A stretch of DNA of 64,000 nt from assembly GCF_019655055.1 (NCBI RefSeq), contig NZ_BPFA01000014.1:1-64000 (forward strand), given 5' to 3'. Source of the DNA: Shewanella sp. MBTL60-112-B2 (GTDB taxonomy: Bacteria > Pseudomonadota > Gammaproteobacteria > Enterobacterales > Shewanellaceae). This document shows positions 38,154 through 48,281 of the stretch, in pieces; the first letter of the stretch is position 1, and every line of letters starts with the position of its first letter. The notes beneath the pieces are model-generated. The model saw only the letters and a program-made list of their open reading frames with translations. It did no database searches and had not been told where the DNA came from. Position numbers and translations under genes: made by a program.

Positions 38154-38660
38154 CAAAAATGGCGCGTAATCGTGAAATTATCAACTGACTTATGTTCGCA
38201 GGTTAGAGCCAGATAACCACGGCCAGCTTAAACATTAGTAAAAGTAACGCAAATGCCCTATAAGAGCAGCGCTTAACATAAATTAAGATCATCACTTAGT
38301 TTAGCTAAACATTAAAACAGACTTCTGTTAGAGCATGTTTTAACTATCACACCTTGAAGCTCTTCGAGTTGGGACACTAGTCATGTCAGGGTTAATTGCA
38401 AAATCGACGTTCAGTTACTAAATGAAACTTTATAACATCGAATAAAGTGCATACACATTGATTATTTTAGCGTCAAAGCCAGTAGAATGGGCATTTTAAT
38501 TCACAAGAAACACCGACAACAAAGTTACACTTTAGCAACATTTCTGAAATTACCACAATTAACTGTTGCTTTTTCCATCACACTGTTTTTACTAGCTAAA
38601 AAAAACAATCAATAAATTCGCTCAATTTAAGCTCAATGCCCAATCCATCGGCATTTGCCG
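38154..38660. other. Non-coding region upstream of uvrB
   Basis: AT-rich and without a plausible gene. It contains an IHF-like sequence AATCAATAAATTC (38607-38619, one mismatch to WATCAANNNNTTR) about 70-80 bp to the left of the DnaA-box cluster. The hairpin listed next begins at its right end. Confidence 0.4.
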
Positions 38661-38669
38661 ATGATTTTT
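38646..38669 (+). terminator. Orphan hairpin plus T run (possible terminator)
   Basis: CATCGGC / GCCGATG with loop ATTT is followed by ATTTTT on the plus strand. No annotated rightward gene precedes it, so it may end an unannotated small RNA or simply be a structural element next to the DnaA boxes. Confidence 0.4.
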
Positions 38670-38730
38670 CCACTTAACCCACAGGCTTATCCACAGAATC
38701 AGTGGATAACTCTCACAAAGCTTATCTACA
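38666..38730. promoter_or_regulatory. DnaA-box cluster upstream of uvrB (DARS1-like candidate)
   Basis: Boxes: TTATCCACA (38687-38695, perfect consensus, plus), AGTGGATAA (38701-38709, inverted, one mismatch), TTATCTACA (38722-38730, plus, one mismatch) and a weaker TTTTCCACT (38666-38674). Box starts are spaced 21, 14 and 21 bp. E. coli DARS1, which reactivates DnaA by nucleotide release, is a three-box cluster in the intergenic region immediately upstream of uvrB. Confidence 0.6.
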
Positions 38731-38973
38731 GGGGCTTTTAAGGCTAAGCACGACTAAAGTATGACGCGATGTGTTTTTGAAAGTTTCTTACATTTGTAAT
38801 TATCGCTGCAGGATTAACTAAGGTATAAACCATTAAACAATAGAAAACTGCGATTAACTCATGCACTTGCATTTGCTACTGCTCATATATTAACAAAAGC
38901 GCTGCATTCATCATCATTATGTGTATTAGGTGAGCACTTGAGCGTATAAATTCATTTTTTTCCCCTTATCGAG

Positions 38974-39002
38974 TTGACTCAATTGTAAGAGCGATTTAAT
39001 AT
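38974..39002 (+). promoter_or_regulatory. Sigma-70 promoter of tRNA-Asn
   Basis: -35 TTGACT (38974-38979), 17-bp spacer, -10 TAATAT (38997-39002), then GC-rich discriminator GCGCTCCG. About 35 bp before the tRNA. Confidence 0.8.
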
Positions 39003-39037
39003 GCGCTCCGTCTTCAACGAGACGTAACTTAAACGCT

Positions 39038-39113
39038 TCCCCTGTAGTTCAGTTGGTAGAACGGCGGACTGTTAATCCGTATGTCACTGGTTCGAGTCCA
39101 GTCTGGGGAGCCA
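39038..39113 (+). tRNA. tRNA-Asn (GTT)
   Basis: 76 nt with encoded CCA. Acceptor TCCCCTG / CTGGGGA region, anticodon GTT in GGACTGTTAATCC, T arm CTGGTTCGAGTCCAG. Nearly the same as E. coli tRNA-Asn. A queuosine substrate. Confidence 0.97.
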
Positions 39114-39302
39114 ACCTTTCTAAGCATTATCTCTTCTATTTCCCTTTCGTTTCTTAGCAATAAATCCCTAAATTATTTTATTTAAAAGCCGCTGCATTAT
39201 ATTTACGCTGCAATAAAATCATAAACCTGTTTATAATACTTCCAATTAACCAGTGTTACTCGAATTAATACGAGTTATGTCTCGCGTTGAACGGACTCTT
39301 TT

Positions 39303-41219
39303 ATGACAACCTCCAAACTTTTCCAGTTGTTTTTAGTACTACTTTTTTCTGGGCTCACCTTTTTAAGCTACCTAGATGAAAAGCAAAAATTAACAGCCCA
39401 AGCTCAGCAGGAACTTGAACAATACGCCAACAACATCAAGCAACAGAAAAATTGGCAAGGAAAAGGTGAGTCGCTTTACGATATCCTCAAGCAGCAATAT
39501 AACTTTCAATTTTTCCAATATATCGATACATCAGATAGCAATAATAATTTCACCCAAGGCCAATTAGTCCCCACAGAGAAAGCCTATTTAACGAAGTTAT
39601 TCTCCATTCAGTCACCACATACTCAGGCTTTAAATGCTGGTAGATTACAAGTAAAGCTATCTAATCTATCTAAAGTTGATAGCACTGTTGCCCGATTTCA
39701 AAATGCCCTGGCCATCATATGGGCAATTTTCCTGTTAATAAGCGTTACTTACTTACTTTTAACCATCCGACAAAAAAGCAAAATTCGCTATATTTCAATG
39801 TGTGTTGAGAATTTAGCTAAACTCTCTTTCGCTACAATTGATAAATCTCGCATAAAAGGTGAATTTAGCAGCGTAGGCATCAGTCTCGATAACAGTAAAC
39901 AGCTTTTAAAAGCCAAAATTGATGAATTCCAACAGGCTCATGAAAAACTAAGTAAAACAGCTTTTCACGATCCTATTACTGGCTTTGGAACTCGGGCTCT
40001 ATTTACTGAAAAACTAAATGAAATAGGAAAGCCGGAACGTAAAGACACCGGTATTTTAGTGGTTATCAGAGCGACGGAACTTGGCTCTATCAACCAAATG
40101 CATGGTAGAGAAGCCGGTGATGATTACCTTACTCGTATTGCTAATGATATTCGCAGTGCATTTAATCAGTACCCTAAAGCGCAGTTTTATAGGATCTCAA
40201 CCGCCGACTTTGCCATTGTTATTGCCGATATCGCTATCAAGCAAGCTACCGAAATTGCCGATACAATAAAGACCGCATTTAATGAGTATCAACAACAAGT
40301 TGGCACTCCTACTATTGGTCATACAGGCATAGTTCCCTACCAGCAAGAGAGCGACCCTGTCTCTTTAATGACCCTAGCCGATACCGCCGTCAGTATTGCC
40401 CAAACACTAGGTCCCAACTGTTACCATATTCAAGAGAAACTCACCGGTGCAGAACTTTTTGGGGAAAGTCGTTGGAAAGTAGCGATTAACGACCTTTTAA
40501 GGCGAAAAGCGATAAAATTCTATATTCAACCAATTCGCCCATGTCGACATAATGTTGAGTTCTATCGCGAGCTATTATCGCGTTTCTACAATAGCCAAGG
40601 AAAATTATTACCCACGGCGACTGTCATCGCGATGGCTGAACGTCACGGCATGAGCGAAGAACTCGATAAGCTTATCGTCTTAAATACACTTCGCATGCTT
40701 ATTCAATCACCAAACCTAGACGGACTTATAGGGATCAACATCAGTGCAGCCTCTGCAACCAATAAGTCGTTTGTTTCATGGTTAAAAAACATCCTTAGCA
40801 GACAGCGGCAGATTGCGGCTAGGTTAGTTTTTGAGGTGAGTGAGTCTGGTATGCAGGCAAATCTCAGTGCCACCTACCATTTTATCAATGAACTCCATAG
40901 TGTCGGCTCACGGATCTCTATCGAACGCTTTGGTCTAGGCTTTACTTCATTTAAACTTTTTAAAGAAGTTCGCCCTGACTATATTAAATTAGACCCAAGT
41001 TACACTCAGGAAATCACCCAAGACCCACACAATAAATTCTTCGTTAAAATGATCATAGATATTGCCCGCAAATTGGGGATCAAAGTGATTGCAACTGGGG
41101 TTGAAAAACAGCAAGACAAGCTGGCGATGGAGCAACTACTCATTGACGGTTTACAAGGCTACTATATTGCTGAGCCTAGCCCAATAAAACAGGAAGAAAA
41201 GTCGCTAAATACGGCTTAG
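39303..41219 (+). CDS. LapD-like membrane receptor with degenerate GGDEF and EAL domains
   Basis: A transmembrane helix (about 5-23), a periplasmic segment of about 110 residues, a second helix (about 138-160), then cytoplasmic GGDEF and EAL domains: the LapD_MoxY-N type layout. The cyclase loop reads ISTADF instead of GGDEF. In the EAL domain the first motif is ELL, but DDFG is replaced by IERFG and EGVET by TGVEK, so key metal-binding acidic residues are missing. It is therefore predicted to bind c-di-GMP without making or cleaving it and to signal across the membrane. It lies 108 bp before rnfA, with no visible terminator between. Confidence 0.82.
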   Translation: MTTSKLFQLFLVLLFSGLTFLSYLDEKQKLTAQAQQELEQYANNIKQQKNWQGKGESLYDILKQQYNFQFFQYIDTSDSNNNFTQGQLVPTEKAYLTKLFSIQSPHTQALNAGRLQVKLSNLSKVDSTVARFQNALAIIWAIFLLISVTYLLLTIRQKSKIRYISMCVENLAKLSFATIDKSRIKGEFSSVGISLDNSKQLLKAKIDEFQQAHEKLSKTAFHDPITGFGTRALFTEKLNEIGKPERKDTGILVVIRATELGSINQMHGREAGDDYLTRIANDIRSAFNQYPKAQFYRISTADFAIVIADIAIKQATEIADTIKTAFNEYQQQVGTPTIGHTGIVPYQQESDPVSLMTLADTAVSIAQTLGPNCYHIQEKLTGAELFGESRWKVAINDLLRRKAIKFYIQPIRPCRHNVEFYRELLSRFYNSQGKLLPTATVIAMAERHGMSEELDKLIVLNTLRMLIQSPNLDGLIGINISAASATNKSFVSWLKNILSRQRQIAARLVFEVSESGMQANLSATYHFINELHSVGSRISIERFGLGFTSFKLFKEVRPDYIKLDPSYTQEITQDPHNKFFVKMIIDIARKLGIKVIATGVEKQQDKLAMEQLLIDGLQGYYIAEPSPIKQEEKSLNTA

Positions 41220-41327
41220 TACTGACTATTTATAAAGCAAACTTTTTATCCTTGCTTTCTATGTGTTGTTAATGGCTTAGGAAAAGCCGATAATAGAGTC
41301 AATTCTGTCTAAAAAATTTGATTAGAG

Positions 41328-41906
41328 ATGAGTGAATATCTCCTGTTATTGATTGGCACAGTGCTAGTCAACAACTTCGTATTAGTAAAATTTCTTGGCC
41401 TTTGCCCTTTTATGGGGGTATCTAGCAAACTTGAGTCGGCTATCGGCATGTCGATGGCGACGACTTTCGTGCTAACGCTAGCCTCAATATTGAGTTACCT
41501 GGTCAATCAGTACCTGTTGCTACCTTTTGATCTCGGGTACCTACGCACCATGAGTTTTATTCTTGTGATTGCTGTTGTGGTGCAGTTTACCGAGATGCTG
41601 GTTCAAAAAACCAGTGCATCGCTACATCGTGCTTTAGGTATTTACCTGCCTTTGATTACCACTAACTGTGCCGTTCTCGGTGTCGCCCTGCTTAATATCA
41701 ATGAAAAACATGGCTTTATTGAATCTGCCATCTTTGGATTTGCTGCTGCGGTCGGTTTCTCATTAGTGTTAATTCTTTTCTCTGCCATGAGAGAACGTCT
41801 TGCAGCCGCCGATGTCCCTACCCCTTTTAAAGGTGGGGCCATTGCTATGGTCACCGCAGGACTGATGTCACTTGCCTTTATGGGATTCACAGGGTTGGTT
41901 AAATAA
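41328..41906 (+). CDS. rnfA: Rnf/Rsx electron-transport complex subunit A
   Basis: Inner-membrane subunit with six transmembrane helices (192 residues) and the hallmark [15 protein letters not shown], plus [15 protein letters not shown]. First gene of a complete rnfABCDGE operon. The complex couples NADH/ferredoxin-type electron transfer to ion movement; in E. coli (Rsx) it keeps SoxR reduced. Confidence 0.97.
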   Translation: MSEYLLLLIGTVLVNNFVLVKFLGLCPFMGVSSKLESAIGMSMATTFVLTLASILSYLVNQYLLLPFDLGYLRTMSFILVIAVVVQFTEMLVQKTSASLHRALGIYLPLITTNCAVLGVALLNINEKHGFIESAIFGFAAAVGFSLVLILFSAMRERLAAADVPTPFKGGAIAMVTAGLMSLAFMGFTGLVK

Positions 41907-41908
41907 AC

Positions 41909-42478
41909 ATGTCCGCTATTGTCATCGCTATTGCTGTACTTACAATACTCGCGCTCGTATTCGGTGTATTACTGGGCTTTGCCGCTGAGAAATTTAAGGT
42001 TGAAGGCAACCCTTTAACCGATCAAATTGAAGCACTATTACCACAAACTCAATGTGGCCAATGTGGTTACCCAGGTTGTCGACCTTATGCTGAAGCCATT
42101 GCCAATGGAGACAAGGTCAACAAGTGTCCTCCCGGTGGCGCCGCCACGATGGAAAAACTCGCAGACCTAATGGGCGTTGAACCAGAGCCACTTAATGCCA
42201 CCGAAGCAGTCCAAATTAAAAAAGTCGCATACATTCGTGAAGATGAGTGTATTGGCTGTACAAAGTGCATACAGGCCTGCCCGGTTGATGCCATTTTAGG
42301 CTCCGGAAAATTAATGCATACCGTCATAACCGACTATTGCACCGGCTGTGACCTATGTGTTGCGCCTTGCCCTGTTGATTGTATCGATATGCTACCAGTA
42401 GAACAGACCACTAAGACCTGGAATTGGCAACTGAACGCCATTCCCGTCAAGCAGTTGCAAGAGGATAAGCCGTGTTAA
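41909..42478 (+). CDS. rnfB: Rnf/Rsx complex subunit B (ferredoxin-like)
   Basis: An N-terminal membrane helix precedes a four-cysteine Fe-S motif ([15 protein letters not shown] ... KCPPGG) and two ferredoxin motifs ([14 protein letters not shown] and [14 protein letters not shown]). Starts 2 bp after rnfA and overlaps rnfC by 7 bp. Confidence 0.97.
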   Translation: MSAIVIAIAVLTILALVFGVLLGFAAEKFKVEGNPLTDQIEALLPQTQCGQCGYPGCRPYAEAIANGDKVNKCPPGGAATMEKLADLMGVEPEPLNATEAVQIKKVAYIREDECIGCTKCIQACPVDAILGSGKLMHTVITDYCTGCDLCVAPCPVDCIDMLPVEQTTKTWNWQLNAIPVKQLQEDKPC

Positions 42479-44895
42479 CTTTATTAGAGCAAATTGATAA
42501 AGGGACGCTTTGGCGCTCACATGGTGGTGTTCACCCTCCAGAATTAAAAAATCTATCAAATAAAACAACAATTTGTGAGTTATCACTTGCAAGTCAATAC
42601 GTTTTGCCTCTCACCCAGGTTGGAGAAAGTGCTCTTCTCACGGTGAAAGTTGGCGATAGAGTACTGAAAGGTCAGAGTCTGACATCGGGCACTAGCTTTG
42701 CTTATAGCCCTGTGCATGCACCTACGTCCGGTGTTATCAGCCAAATTCAACCTATGCCAAGTAATCATGCTTCTGGCATTGCAGTATTAAGCTGCGTAAT
42801 TGATGCTGATGGCTTAGATGAATCGTGCGAGATCCAAAGCTCAGATGTAGCATCTTTAAGTAACCAAGAGATCTTAAGCAAGATTCAACAGGCAGGTATT
42901 GCAGGACTAGGCGGCGCAGCTTTTCCTACTCATATTAAATTGAGTCCAGCCAGTGACATTGAACTGGTTATTATTAACGGTATTGAGTGCGAGCCTTACA
43001 TTACCTCTGACGATCGTCTCATGCGCGAACACAGCGATGAGATCCTGTCAGGTATTGCAATCATCCAAAAGCTACTCAAGCCAAAGCGCATCATTATCGC
43101 CATCGAGGATAATAAGCCCGAAGCAATTGAAGCGATGCAACATGCGCTTAATCGCAGCGAGTTAGTGACAGATAGCGCCAGGATCACCGCAGTTCCAACC
43201 AAGTATCCATCTGGTGGTGAGAAACAGCTAATACAGATTTTAACTGGCCAAGAAGTGCCATCTGGCTCCATTCCGGCACAGCTAGGCATGTTAGTACAAA
43301 ACGTAGGTACAGCTTATGCCATTTATGACGCCGTTACTAATGGCCATGCTCTAACGCGCCGTGTTGTCACCGTGACAGGCTTAAATAGCCAAACACCAGG
43401 TAACTACTGGGTACCCATTGGCACGCCAATCAAACATATTCTCAAACAGCTTGGTTTTAATGGCGATTTAGCCACTGATAAAGTCATTATCGGTGGCCCG
43501 ATGATGGGTCACTCACTACCTGATATTTCTGCCCCGGTATTAAAGGGGACAAACTGCATTTTGTTACCTAGCAGCGAAGAGATAGCGCCTGAACAAGATG
43601 AGAAACCTTGTATTCGCTGCGGTGAATGTGCGGTTGTCTGCCCTAGCCTACTCTTACCTCAGCAACTGTTTTGGCATGCAAAAGCAGAAGAATACGACAA
43701 AGCCACAAGCTTTAACTTACACGACTGCATCGAATGCGGTTGCTGTAGCTTTGTCTGCCCGAGTGATATTCCACTGGTTGAGTATTACCGTATCGCTAAA
43801 TCAGCAATACGTACTCAAACCGAAGAGAAGAAGCAAGCTGATTTTGCTAAGCAACGTTTTGAAGCAAGACTTCAGCGTTTAGAAGAGGAAAAGCTTGCTC
43901 GCGAAGCCAAAGCTAAAGAAGCTGCAGATCGCCGTAAGGGCAATATGTCTAGCGGTGACAGAGATGCCGTTGCCGAAGCGATGGCCCGCATTAAAGCTAA
44001 GAAAGCGGCCGATAGTCAGCAGAGTGAAGTCACAACAGCTGCCGAGACGACAACAGACAAGAAAGCGCAAGTTGCAGCAGCTATTGCTCGTGCTAAAGCC
44101 AAAAAATCAAATGTCAATGCAGACGTTAATACAGTAGATGCTTCAACTGAGTCTCCAGCAACTGACAAGAAAGCGCAAATTGCTGCCGCTGTTGCACGTG
44201 CTAAAGCTAAAAAATCAAATGTCACTGCAGATGTTAATACAGTAGATGCTTCAACTGAGTCTCCAGTAACTGACAAGAAAGCACAAATTGTTGCAGCTAT
44301 TGCACGTGCAAAGGCCAAAAAAGCGGCGCAGGCAGATAAAGCTCTACCTTGCGATAGCTCAGAAACTAAAGCTACAGAAGCTGAAACCTCTAGTGCTGAA
44401 GTTTCTGAAACACTGTCAGCCGAGGATGCAAAAAAAGCACGCATAGCTGCTGCAGTTGCAAAGGCTAAGGCCAAGAAAGCCTCTTTATCGCCTGAAGGCC
44501 AAGCTTTAGAGCTCCATGCTGCAGAAGCTCATGCTGTAGTGGAGCAAAATTCAGAAGCAGAGAACGTTGAGGTTCAAACTAACGAACTGTTAGATACTGA
44601 AACAGCACAACCTCTGTCAGCTGAGGATGCTAAAAAGGCTCGCATTGCCGCAGCAGTTGCCAAAGCTAAGGCCAAGAAAGCATCTTTACCGACTGATGCT
44701 CAAGCTATAGAAGCTCAAGCTGTAGAGATTGAAGTTTCAGAAATTGAAGCTATTGAAGCTCAACCTAGCAAGCCGGTAGACACTGAAATAGCACAACCTC
44801 TGTCAGCTGAAGATGCTAAGAAGGCTCGCATTGCCGCAGCAGTTGCTAAAGCTAAAGCGAAAAAGATGCAACAAAAATTGCAGGATAAGGAATAA
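42472..44895 (+). CDS. rnfC: Rnf/Rsx complex subunit C with long repetitive tail
   Basis: The core (about residues 1-450) is normal RnfC: the N-terminal [10 protein letters not shown] motif, a flavin/NADH-binding middle ([13 protein letters not shown]), then two 4Fe-4S motifs ([13 protein letters not shown] and [13 protein letters not shown]). A charged coiled region follows. The last about 280 residues are Ala/Lys-rich repeats ending in [18 protein letters not shown] helices, as in other gammaproteobacterial RsxC tails but here with two repeat classes. Start is GTG inside the end of rnfB. Confidence 0.96.
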   Translation: MLTLLEQIDKGTLWRSHGGVHPPELKNLSNKTTICELSLASQYVLPLTQVGESALLTVKVGDRVLKGQSLTSGTSFAYSPVHAPTSGVISQIQPMPSNHASGIAVLSCVIDADGLDESCEIQSSDVASLSNQEILSKIQQAGIAGLGGAAFPTHIKLSPASDIELVIINGIECEPYITSDDRLMREHSDEILSGIAIIQKLLKPKRIIIAIEDNKPEAIEAMQHALNRSELVTDSARITAVPTKYPSGGEKQLIQILTGQEVPSGSIPAQLGMLVQNVGTAYAIYDAVTNGHALTRRVVTVTGLNSQTPGNYWVPIGTPIKHILKQLGFNGDLATDKVIIGGPMMGHSLPDISAPVLKGTNCILLPSSEEIAPEQDEKPCIRCGECAVVCPSLLLPQQLFWHAKAEEYDKATSFNLHDCIECGCCSFVCPSDIPLVEYYRIAKSAIRTQTEEKKQADFAKQRFEARLQRLEEEKLAREAKAKEAADRRKGNMSSGDRDAVAEAMARIKAKKAADSQQSEVTTAAETTTDKKAQVAAAIARAKAKKSNVNADVNTVDASTESPATDKKAQIAAAVARAKAKKSNVTADVNTVDASTESPVTDKKAQIVAAIARAKAKKAAQADKALPCDSSETKATEAETSSAEVSETLSAEDAKKARIAAAVAKAKAKKASLSPEGQALELHAAEAHAVVEQNSEAENVEVQTNELLDTETAQPLSAEDAKKARIAAAVAKAKAKKASLPTDAQAIEAQAVEIEVSEIEAIEAQPSKPVDTEIAQPLSAEDAKKARIAAAVAKAKAKKMQQKLQDKE
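44056..44330 (+). repeat. 108-bp tandem repeat inside rnfC
   Basis: Units begin at GACAAGAAAGC positions 44056, 44164 and 44272, exactly 108 bp (36 codons) apart; the third is partial. The first two units are nearly identical in DNA, which implies recent duplication or conversion. Confidence 0.9.
44413..44880 (+). repeat. Dispersed [22 protein letters not shown] repeat region in rnfC
   Basis: Three copies of a unit starting CTGTCAGC at 44413, 44614 and 44800, spaced 201 and 186 bp. Each copy encodes an Ala/Lys-rich helix, and less conserved acidic linkers separate them. Confidence 0.9.
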
Positions 44896-44898
44896 ACC

Positions 44899-45951
44899 AT
44901 GGCGTTTAAATTAGCCTCGTCACCTCATTTAAAGGTGCATCTACAAACCCAAAGTGTGATGCGCCGGGTTATTTTATGTGCCCTACCAGGCATTGCCGCT
45001 CAGTGTTATTTTTTCGGCTTTGGCGTACTCATACAAGTTTTGCTGGCAATTATTGTCGCATTAACTGCTGAAGCAGCAGTTCTTGCCTTAAGAAAACGCG
45101 CAGTGCTTTCTACCATTAGCGATAACAGCGCCGTGTTAACGGCTATATTAATTGGCGTTGCCATACCGCCAATCGCCCCTTGGTGGTTAGTGGTGATTGG
45201 CACCTTGTTTGCTATTGTGCTTGTTAAGCAGTTATACGGGGGGCTTGGGCAGAATATCTTCAATCCCGCAATGGCCGCATACGTCATGCTGCTTATTTCG
45301 TTCCCAGTACAGATGACTAGCTGGTCTATTCCAACTGCGATTGCTCAAAATCCAATGGATACTGGCTTAACGCTGCAGGCTATATTTGGCTCAATGAGCG
45401 CCGAGCAGTTAAGTCTTTATAAACTCGGTTTTGATGGCGTGGCAATGGCGACCCCGCTCGATACTGTTAAGACTGACCTATCTTTAGGCTTAACGACTTC
45501 TGAGAGCTTAAGTAAAGCCATTTTCAGTGATGGTTATGGCGTTGGTTGGTTCTGGGTCAACATGGCTTACCTTGCAGGTGGCCTGATTATGTTAAAACTA
45601 AAAGTGATCCGCTGGCACATCAGTTTCGCCATTCTAGGTTCACTTTTTGTCTGTAGCAGTTTCGGTTATCTGTTAAGTCCAGATACCCATGTAGGCCCTT
45701 TACTGCAGCTGTTTTCTGGCGCCACCATGATTGCGGCATTTTTTATCGCTACCGATCCTGTAACAGCCGCAACCAGTGTTAAAGGACGACTGTTGTTCGG
45801 TACGCTTATTGGTGTGCTGGTTTATGTTATTCGTACCTATGGTGGCTACCCAGACGCTTTCGCTTTTGCCGTTTTACTGGCTAACCTGTGTGCTCCATTT
45901 ATTGATTACTACGTTAAACCGCGTACTTATGGCCACCGCACGGGCAACTGA
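44899..45951 (+). CDS. rnfD: Rnf/Rsx complex subunit D
   Basis: Polytopic membrane subunit (350 residues) with covalently bound FMN. The flavinylation motif [15 protein letters not shown] is present (Thr in SGAT). It starts 3 bp after rnfC. Confidence 0.96.
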   Translation: MAFKLASSPHLKVHLQTQSVMRRVILCALPGIAAQCYFFGFGVLIQVLLAIIVALTAEAAVLALRKRAVLSTISDNSAVLTAILIGVAIPPIAPWWLVVIGTLFAIVLVKQLYGGLGQNIFNPAMAAYVMLLISFPVQMTSWSIPTAIAQNPMDTGLTLQAIFGSMSAEQLSLYKLGFDGVAMATPLDTVKTDLSLGLTTSESLSKAIFSDGYGVGWFWVNMAYLAGGLIMLKLKVIRWHISFAILGSLFVCSSFGYLLSPDTHVGPLLQLFSGATMIAAFFIATDPVTAATSVKGRLLFGTLIGVLVYVIRTYGGYPDAFAFAVLLANLCAPFIDYYVKPRTYGHRTGN

Positions 45952-45969
45952 GCATAAAGAGAATTTATT

Positions 45970-46605
45970 TTGAAAAAATCAATGTTAAAGAATGGTTCAC
46001 TTCTAGGTCTATTTGCACTCTTGTGCACGGGTCTAGTGGCTGCGGTAAACCTATTTACTTACGATAAAATCAAGCAACAAGAGAAAGTTGAACTCGCGCG
46101 TGTACTGCATCAGATCATTCCCGATGAAATCCACGATAACGAACTCACTGCGCACTGTATTGTGCTTAACTCTATGGAGTTTTTAGGCACTGATAACTCA
46201 CTGCCTGCCTATATCGCGACTAAAAACGATAAGGGTGTGGCTATTGCCATTGAGGCGATTGCACCTGATGGCTATAACGGTAATATCCGTATTATTGTTG
46301 GCATCAGCGATAAAGGTGAAGTGTTAGGCGTACGTACACTATCGCATCAAGAAACACCTGGGCTGGGTGATAAAATAGAACTGAGAAAATCCGATTGGGT
46401 GCGCTCATTTGATGGATTATTTTTATTATCAGATAATGATAAACGCTGGAATGTAAAAAAGGATGGCGGTGAAATCGATCAATTTACTGGTGCTACCATC
46501 ACACCGCGTGCCTATGTGAAAGCCGTTAAAAATGCTGTTAGCTATTTTAATGCCAATAAGGCACAGCTGTTATCGACACCTGCCAATTGCGAGGTTGCAA
46601 AATGA
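45970..46605 (+). CDS. rnfG: Rnf/Rsx complex subunit G
   Basis: An N-terminal membrane anchor (residues about 10-28) precedes a periplasmic FMN-binding domain. The flavinylation motif is [12 protein letters not shown] (Thr in GATxT), and [11 protein letters not shown] is family-typical. It overlaps rnfE by 4 bp. Confidence 0.96.
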   Translation: MKKSMLKNGSLLGLFALLCTGLVAAVNLFTYDKIKQQEKVELARVLHQIIPDEIHDNELTAHCIVLNSMEFLGTDNSLPAYIATKNDKGVAIAIEAIAPDGYNGNIRIIVGISDKGEVLGVRTLSHQETPGLGDKIELRKSDWVRSFDGLFLLSDNDKRWNVKKDGGEIDQFTGATITPRAYVKAVKNAVSYFNANKAQLLSTPANCEVAK

Positions 46606-47297
46606 GTGATTATAAAGAGCTAACCAAACAGGGACTTTGGAAGAACAATCCTGGTCTAGTGCAACTTTTAGGGCTGTGCCCTCTTCTGGCTGTGACCGCG
46701 ACCTTAACCAATGCTCTAGGTTTAGGCCTTGCGACCATGCTGGTATTAATCGGCTCAAACATCTTAGTCTCTCTGGTGCGTGATTTTGTACCAAAAGAGA
46801 TCCGTATTCCTGTGTTTGTAATGATCATCGCAGCACTAGTAACAACCGTGCAACTATTAATTAATGCATACGCTTACGGCTTGTATTTATCACTTGGGAT
46901 CTTCTTACCACTCATCGTCACTAACTGCGTTATTATCGGTCGCGCCGAGGCTTTTGCATCGCGTAATAATGTTGCTAAATCGGCTTTTGACGGACTAATG
47001 ATGGGTTTAGGTTTTACCTTAGTCCTGTGTATTTTGGGTGCAGCTCGTGAAATATTAGGTCAAGGCACACTATTTTACGGTGCCGATCAATTGTTAGGCG
47101 AATGGGCTAAGTCACTGACTATTCATATCTGGCAAGTTGAAACTAGCTTCTTATTGGCCATGTTACCACCTGGCGCCTTTATTGGTATGGGCTTACTCAT
47201 CGCACTTAAAAATGTCATCGATCAATATCTTGCAACTAAACAGCCTAAAGTCGAGCAAGAAGCGCCTACTCGAGCGCGTATTACTAAGGTCAATTAA
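46602..47297 (+). CDS. rnfE: Rnf/Rsx complex subunit E
   Basis: Six-helix membrane subunit related to RnfA, with [17 protein letters not shown] and [16 protein letters not shown]. The ATG at 46602 (231 residues) is preferred over 46587: it has a GAGG site, overlaps rnfG by 4 bp, and gives the usual MSDYKEL start. Confidence 0.96.
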   Translation: MSDYKELTKQGLWKNNPGLVQLLGLCPLLAVTATLTNALGLGLATMLVLIGSNILVSLVRDFVPKEIRIPVFVMIIAALVTTVQLLINAYAYGLYLSLGIFLPLIVTNCVIIGRAEAFASRNNVAKSAFDGLMMGLGFTLVLCILGAAREILGQGTLFYGADQLLGEWAKSLTIHIWQVETSFLLAMLPPGAFIGMGLLIALKNVIDQYLATKQPKVEQEAPTRARITKVN

Positions 47298-47340
47298 GCC
47301 GCGATAAATAACAAAAATACACGATACGGATATAGAGATA

Positions 47341-47982
47341 ATGAATACTGAGAAGCGCCGCCAGATCCTTGAAAGACTTAGAGAGAATAATCCTCACCCT
47401 GAAACTGAGCTTAATTTTTCAAGCCCTTTTGAGCTACTGGTTGCCGTTACATTATCAGCGCAAGCTACAGATGTTAGTGTTAATAAAGCTACCGATAAAC
47501 TATTTCCGGTAGCCAATACAGCGCAGTCTATTGCAGCGCTTGGTGTTGAAGGCCTTAAGCAATATATTAAAACTATTGGCCTATACAACAATAAAGCCAT
47601 TAATGTGGTAAAAGCTTGTGAAATCTTAGTCGAAAAGTACAACGGTGAGGTACCAGAGGATCGTGAGGCACTCGAAGCCCTTCCCGGCGTAGGTAGAAAG
47701 ACCGCAAATGTGGTACTCAACACCGCTTTTGGTTGGCCAACCATCGCGGTCGACACTCACATAGACAGGGTCTCAAATCGCACCAAATTTGCGATGGGTA
47801 AAAACGTCGTTGAAGTGGAGAACAAGCTGCTAAAAGTCGTTCCTGCTGAGTTTAAGGTCGATGTGCACCATTGGCTTATCTTGCACGGTCGCTACACCTG
47901 TATTGCCCGTAAACCTCGCTGTGGTAGCTGTATTATCGAGGACCTCTGTGAGTTCAAAGACAAGGTTTATCCAGAGGATTGA
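47341..47982 (+). CDS. nth: Endonuclease III
   Basis: A DNA glycosylase/AP lyase for oxidised pyrimidines. The helix-hairpin-helix LPGVGRKTANVV holds the catalytic Lys, and VDTHIDRVSNR the catalytic Asp. The 4Fe-4S loop is C-X6-C-X2-C-X5-C (CIARKPRCGSCIIEDLC). Last gene of the rnf operon, 43 bp after rnfE, as in E. coli. Confidence 0.98.
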   Translation: MNTEKRRQILERLRENNPHPETELNFSSPFELLVAVTLSAQATDVSVNKATDKLFPVANTAQSIAALGVEGLKQYIKTIGLYNNKAINVVKACEILVEKYNGEVPEDREALEALPGVGRKTANVVLNTAFGWPTIAVDTHIDRVSNRTKFAMGKNVVEVENKLLKVVPAEFKVDVHHWLILHGRYTCIARKPRCGSCIIEDLCEFKDKVYPED

Positions 47983-48010
47983 TCTCTTTACCAGCTAGAT
48001 TGATTCATCA

Positions 48011-48047
48011 GATACAACAAAGCCGCTATTAGCGGCTTTTTTGTATC
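48011..48047 (+). terminator. Terminator of the rnf-nth operon
   Basis: AGCCGCTATTAGCGGCT hairpin extended outward by GATACAA / TTGTATC, with T run. Confidence 0.9.
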
Positions 48048-48100
48048 TCTATGTATATTAAGTTAAAGCAATCTATCGTATCGCCAAAACTAAATAGTGA

Positions 48101-48184
48101 TTAGTACATACAGATAAAGAAAACAGTTAAAAACGCAGCAATAACAGCTGTAAGAGCTAGTGACATCTTTAGTTCGGTTTGCAT
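48101..48184 (-). CDS. YnhF-like 27-residue membrane protein
   Basis: A short ORF starts at 48184 with a strong ribosome site (AAGGAGA, 5 bases from the ATG). The product begins MQTELKMSLALTAVIAAF and continues hydrophobic to a Tyr-ending C-terminus: a short polar start then one transmembrane helix. The MxTxLKxSL start resembles E. coli YnhF (MSTDLKFSL), a 29-residue membrane protein of unknown function. It is divergent from gloA and lies between the nth terminator and gloA. Confidence 0.75.
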   Translation of the reverse strand: MQTELKMSLALTAVIAAFLTVFFICMY

Positions 48185-48281
48185 GGTGTTCTCCTTAAGT
48201 AACTGAGTCAATAATATAAGAAATATGCGCCTTTCTCAGACTAATTTAGGCATTTTGTGATCTAGGTACTGCCTAAAGAAA

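Noticed and set aside
38106..38660. LexA box upstream of uvrB
   Set aside because: Only half-matches such as CACTGTTTTTACTAG were seen; no CTGT-N8-ACAG.
44056..44330. CRISPR-like array in rnfC
   Set aside because: The regular 108-bp repeats are in-frame coding repeats without spacers.
44016..44474. 152-codon open frame opposite the rnfC repeats
   Set aside because: A shadow of the Ala/Lys repeat codons; its repetitive Ala/Phe/Ser product follows from the rnfC repeat.
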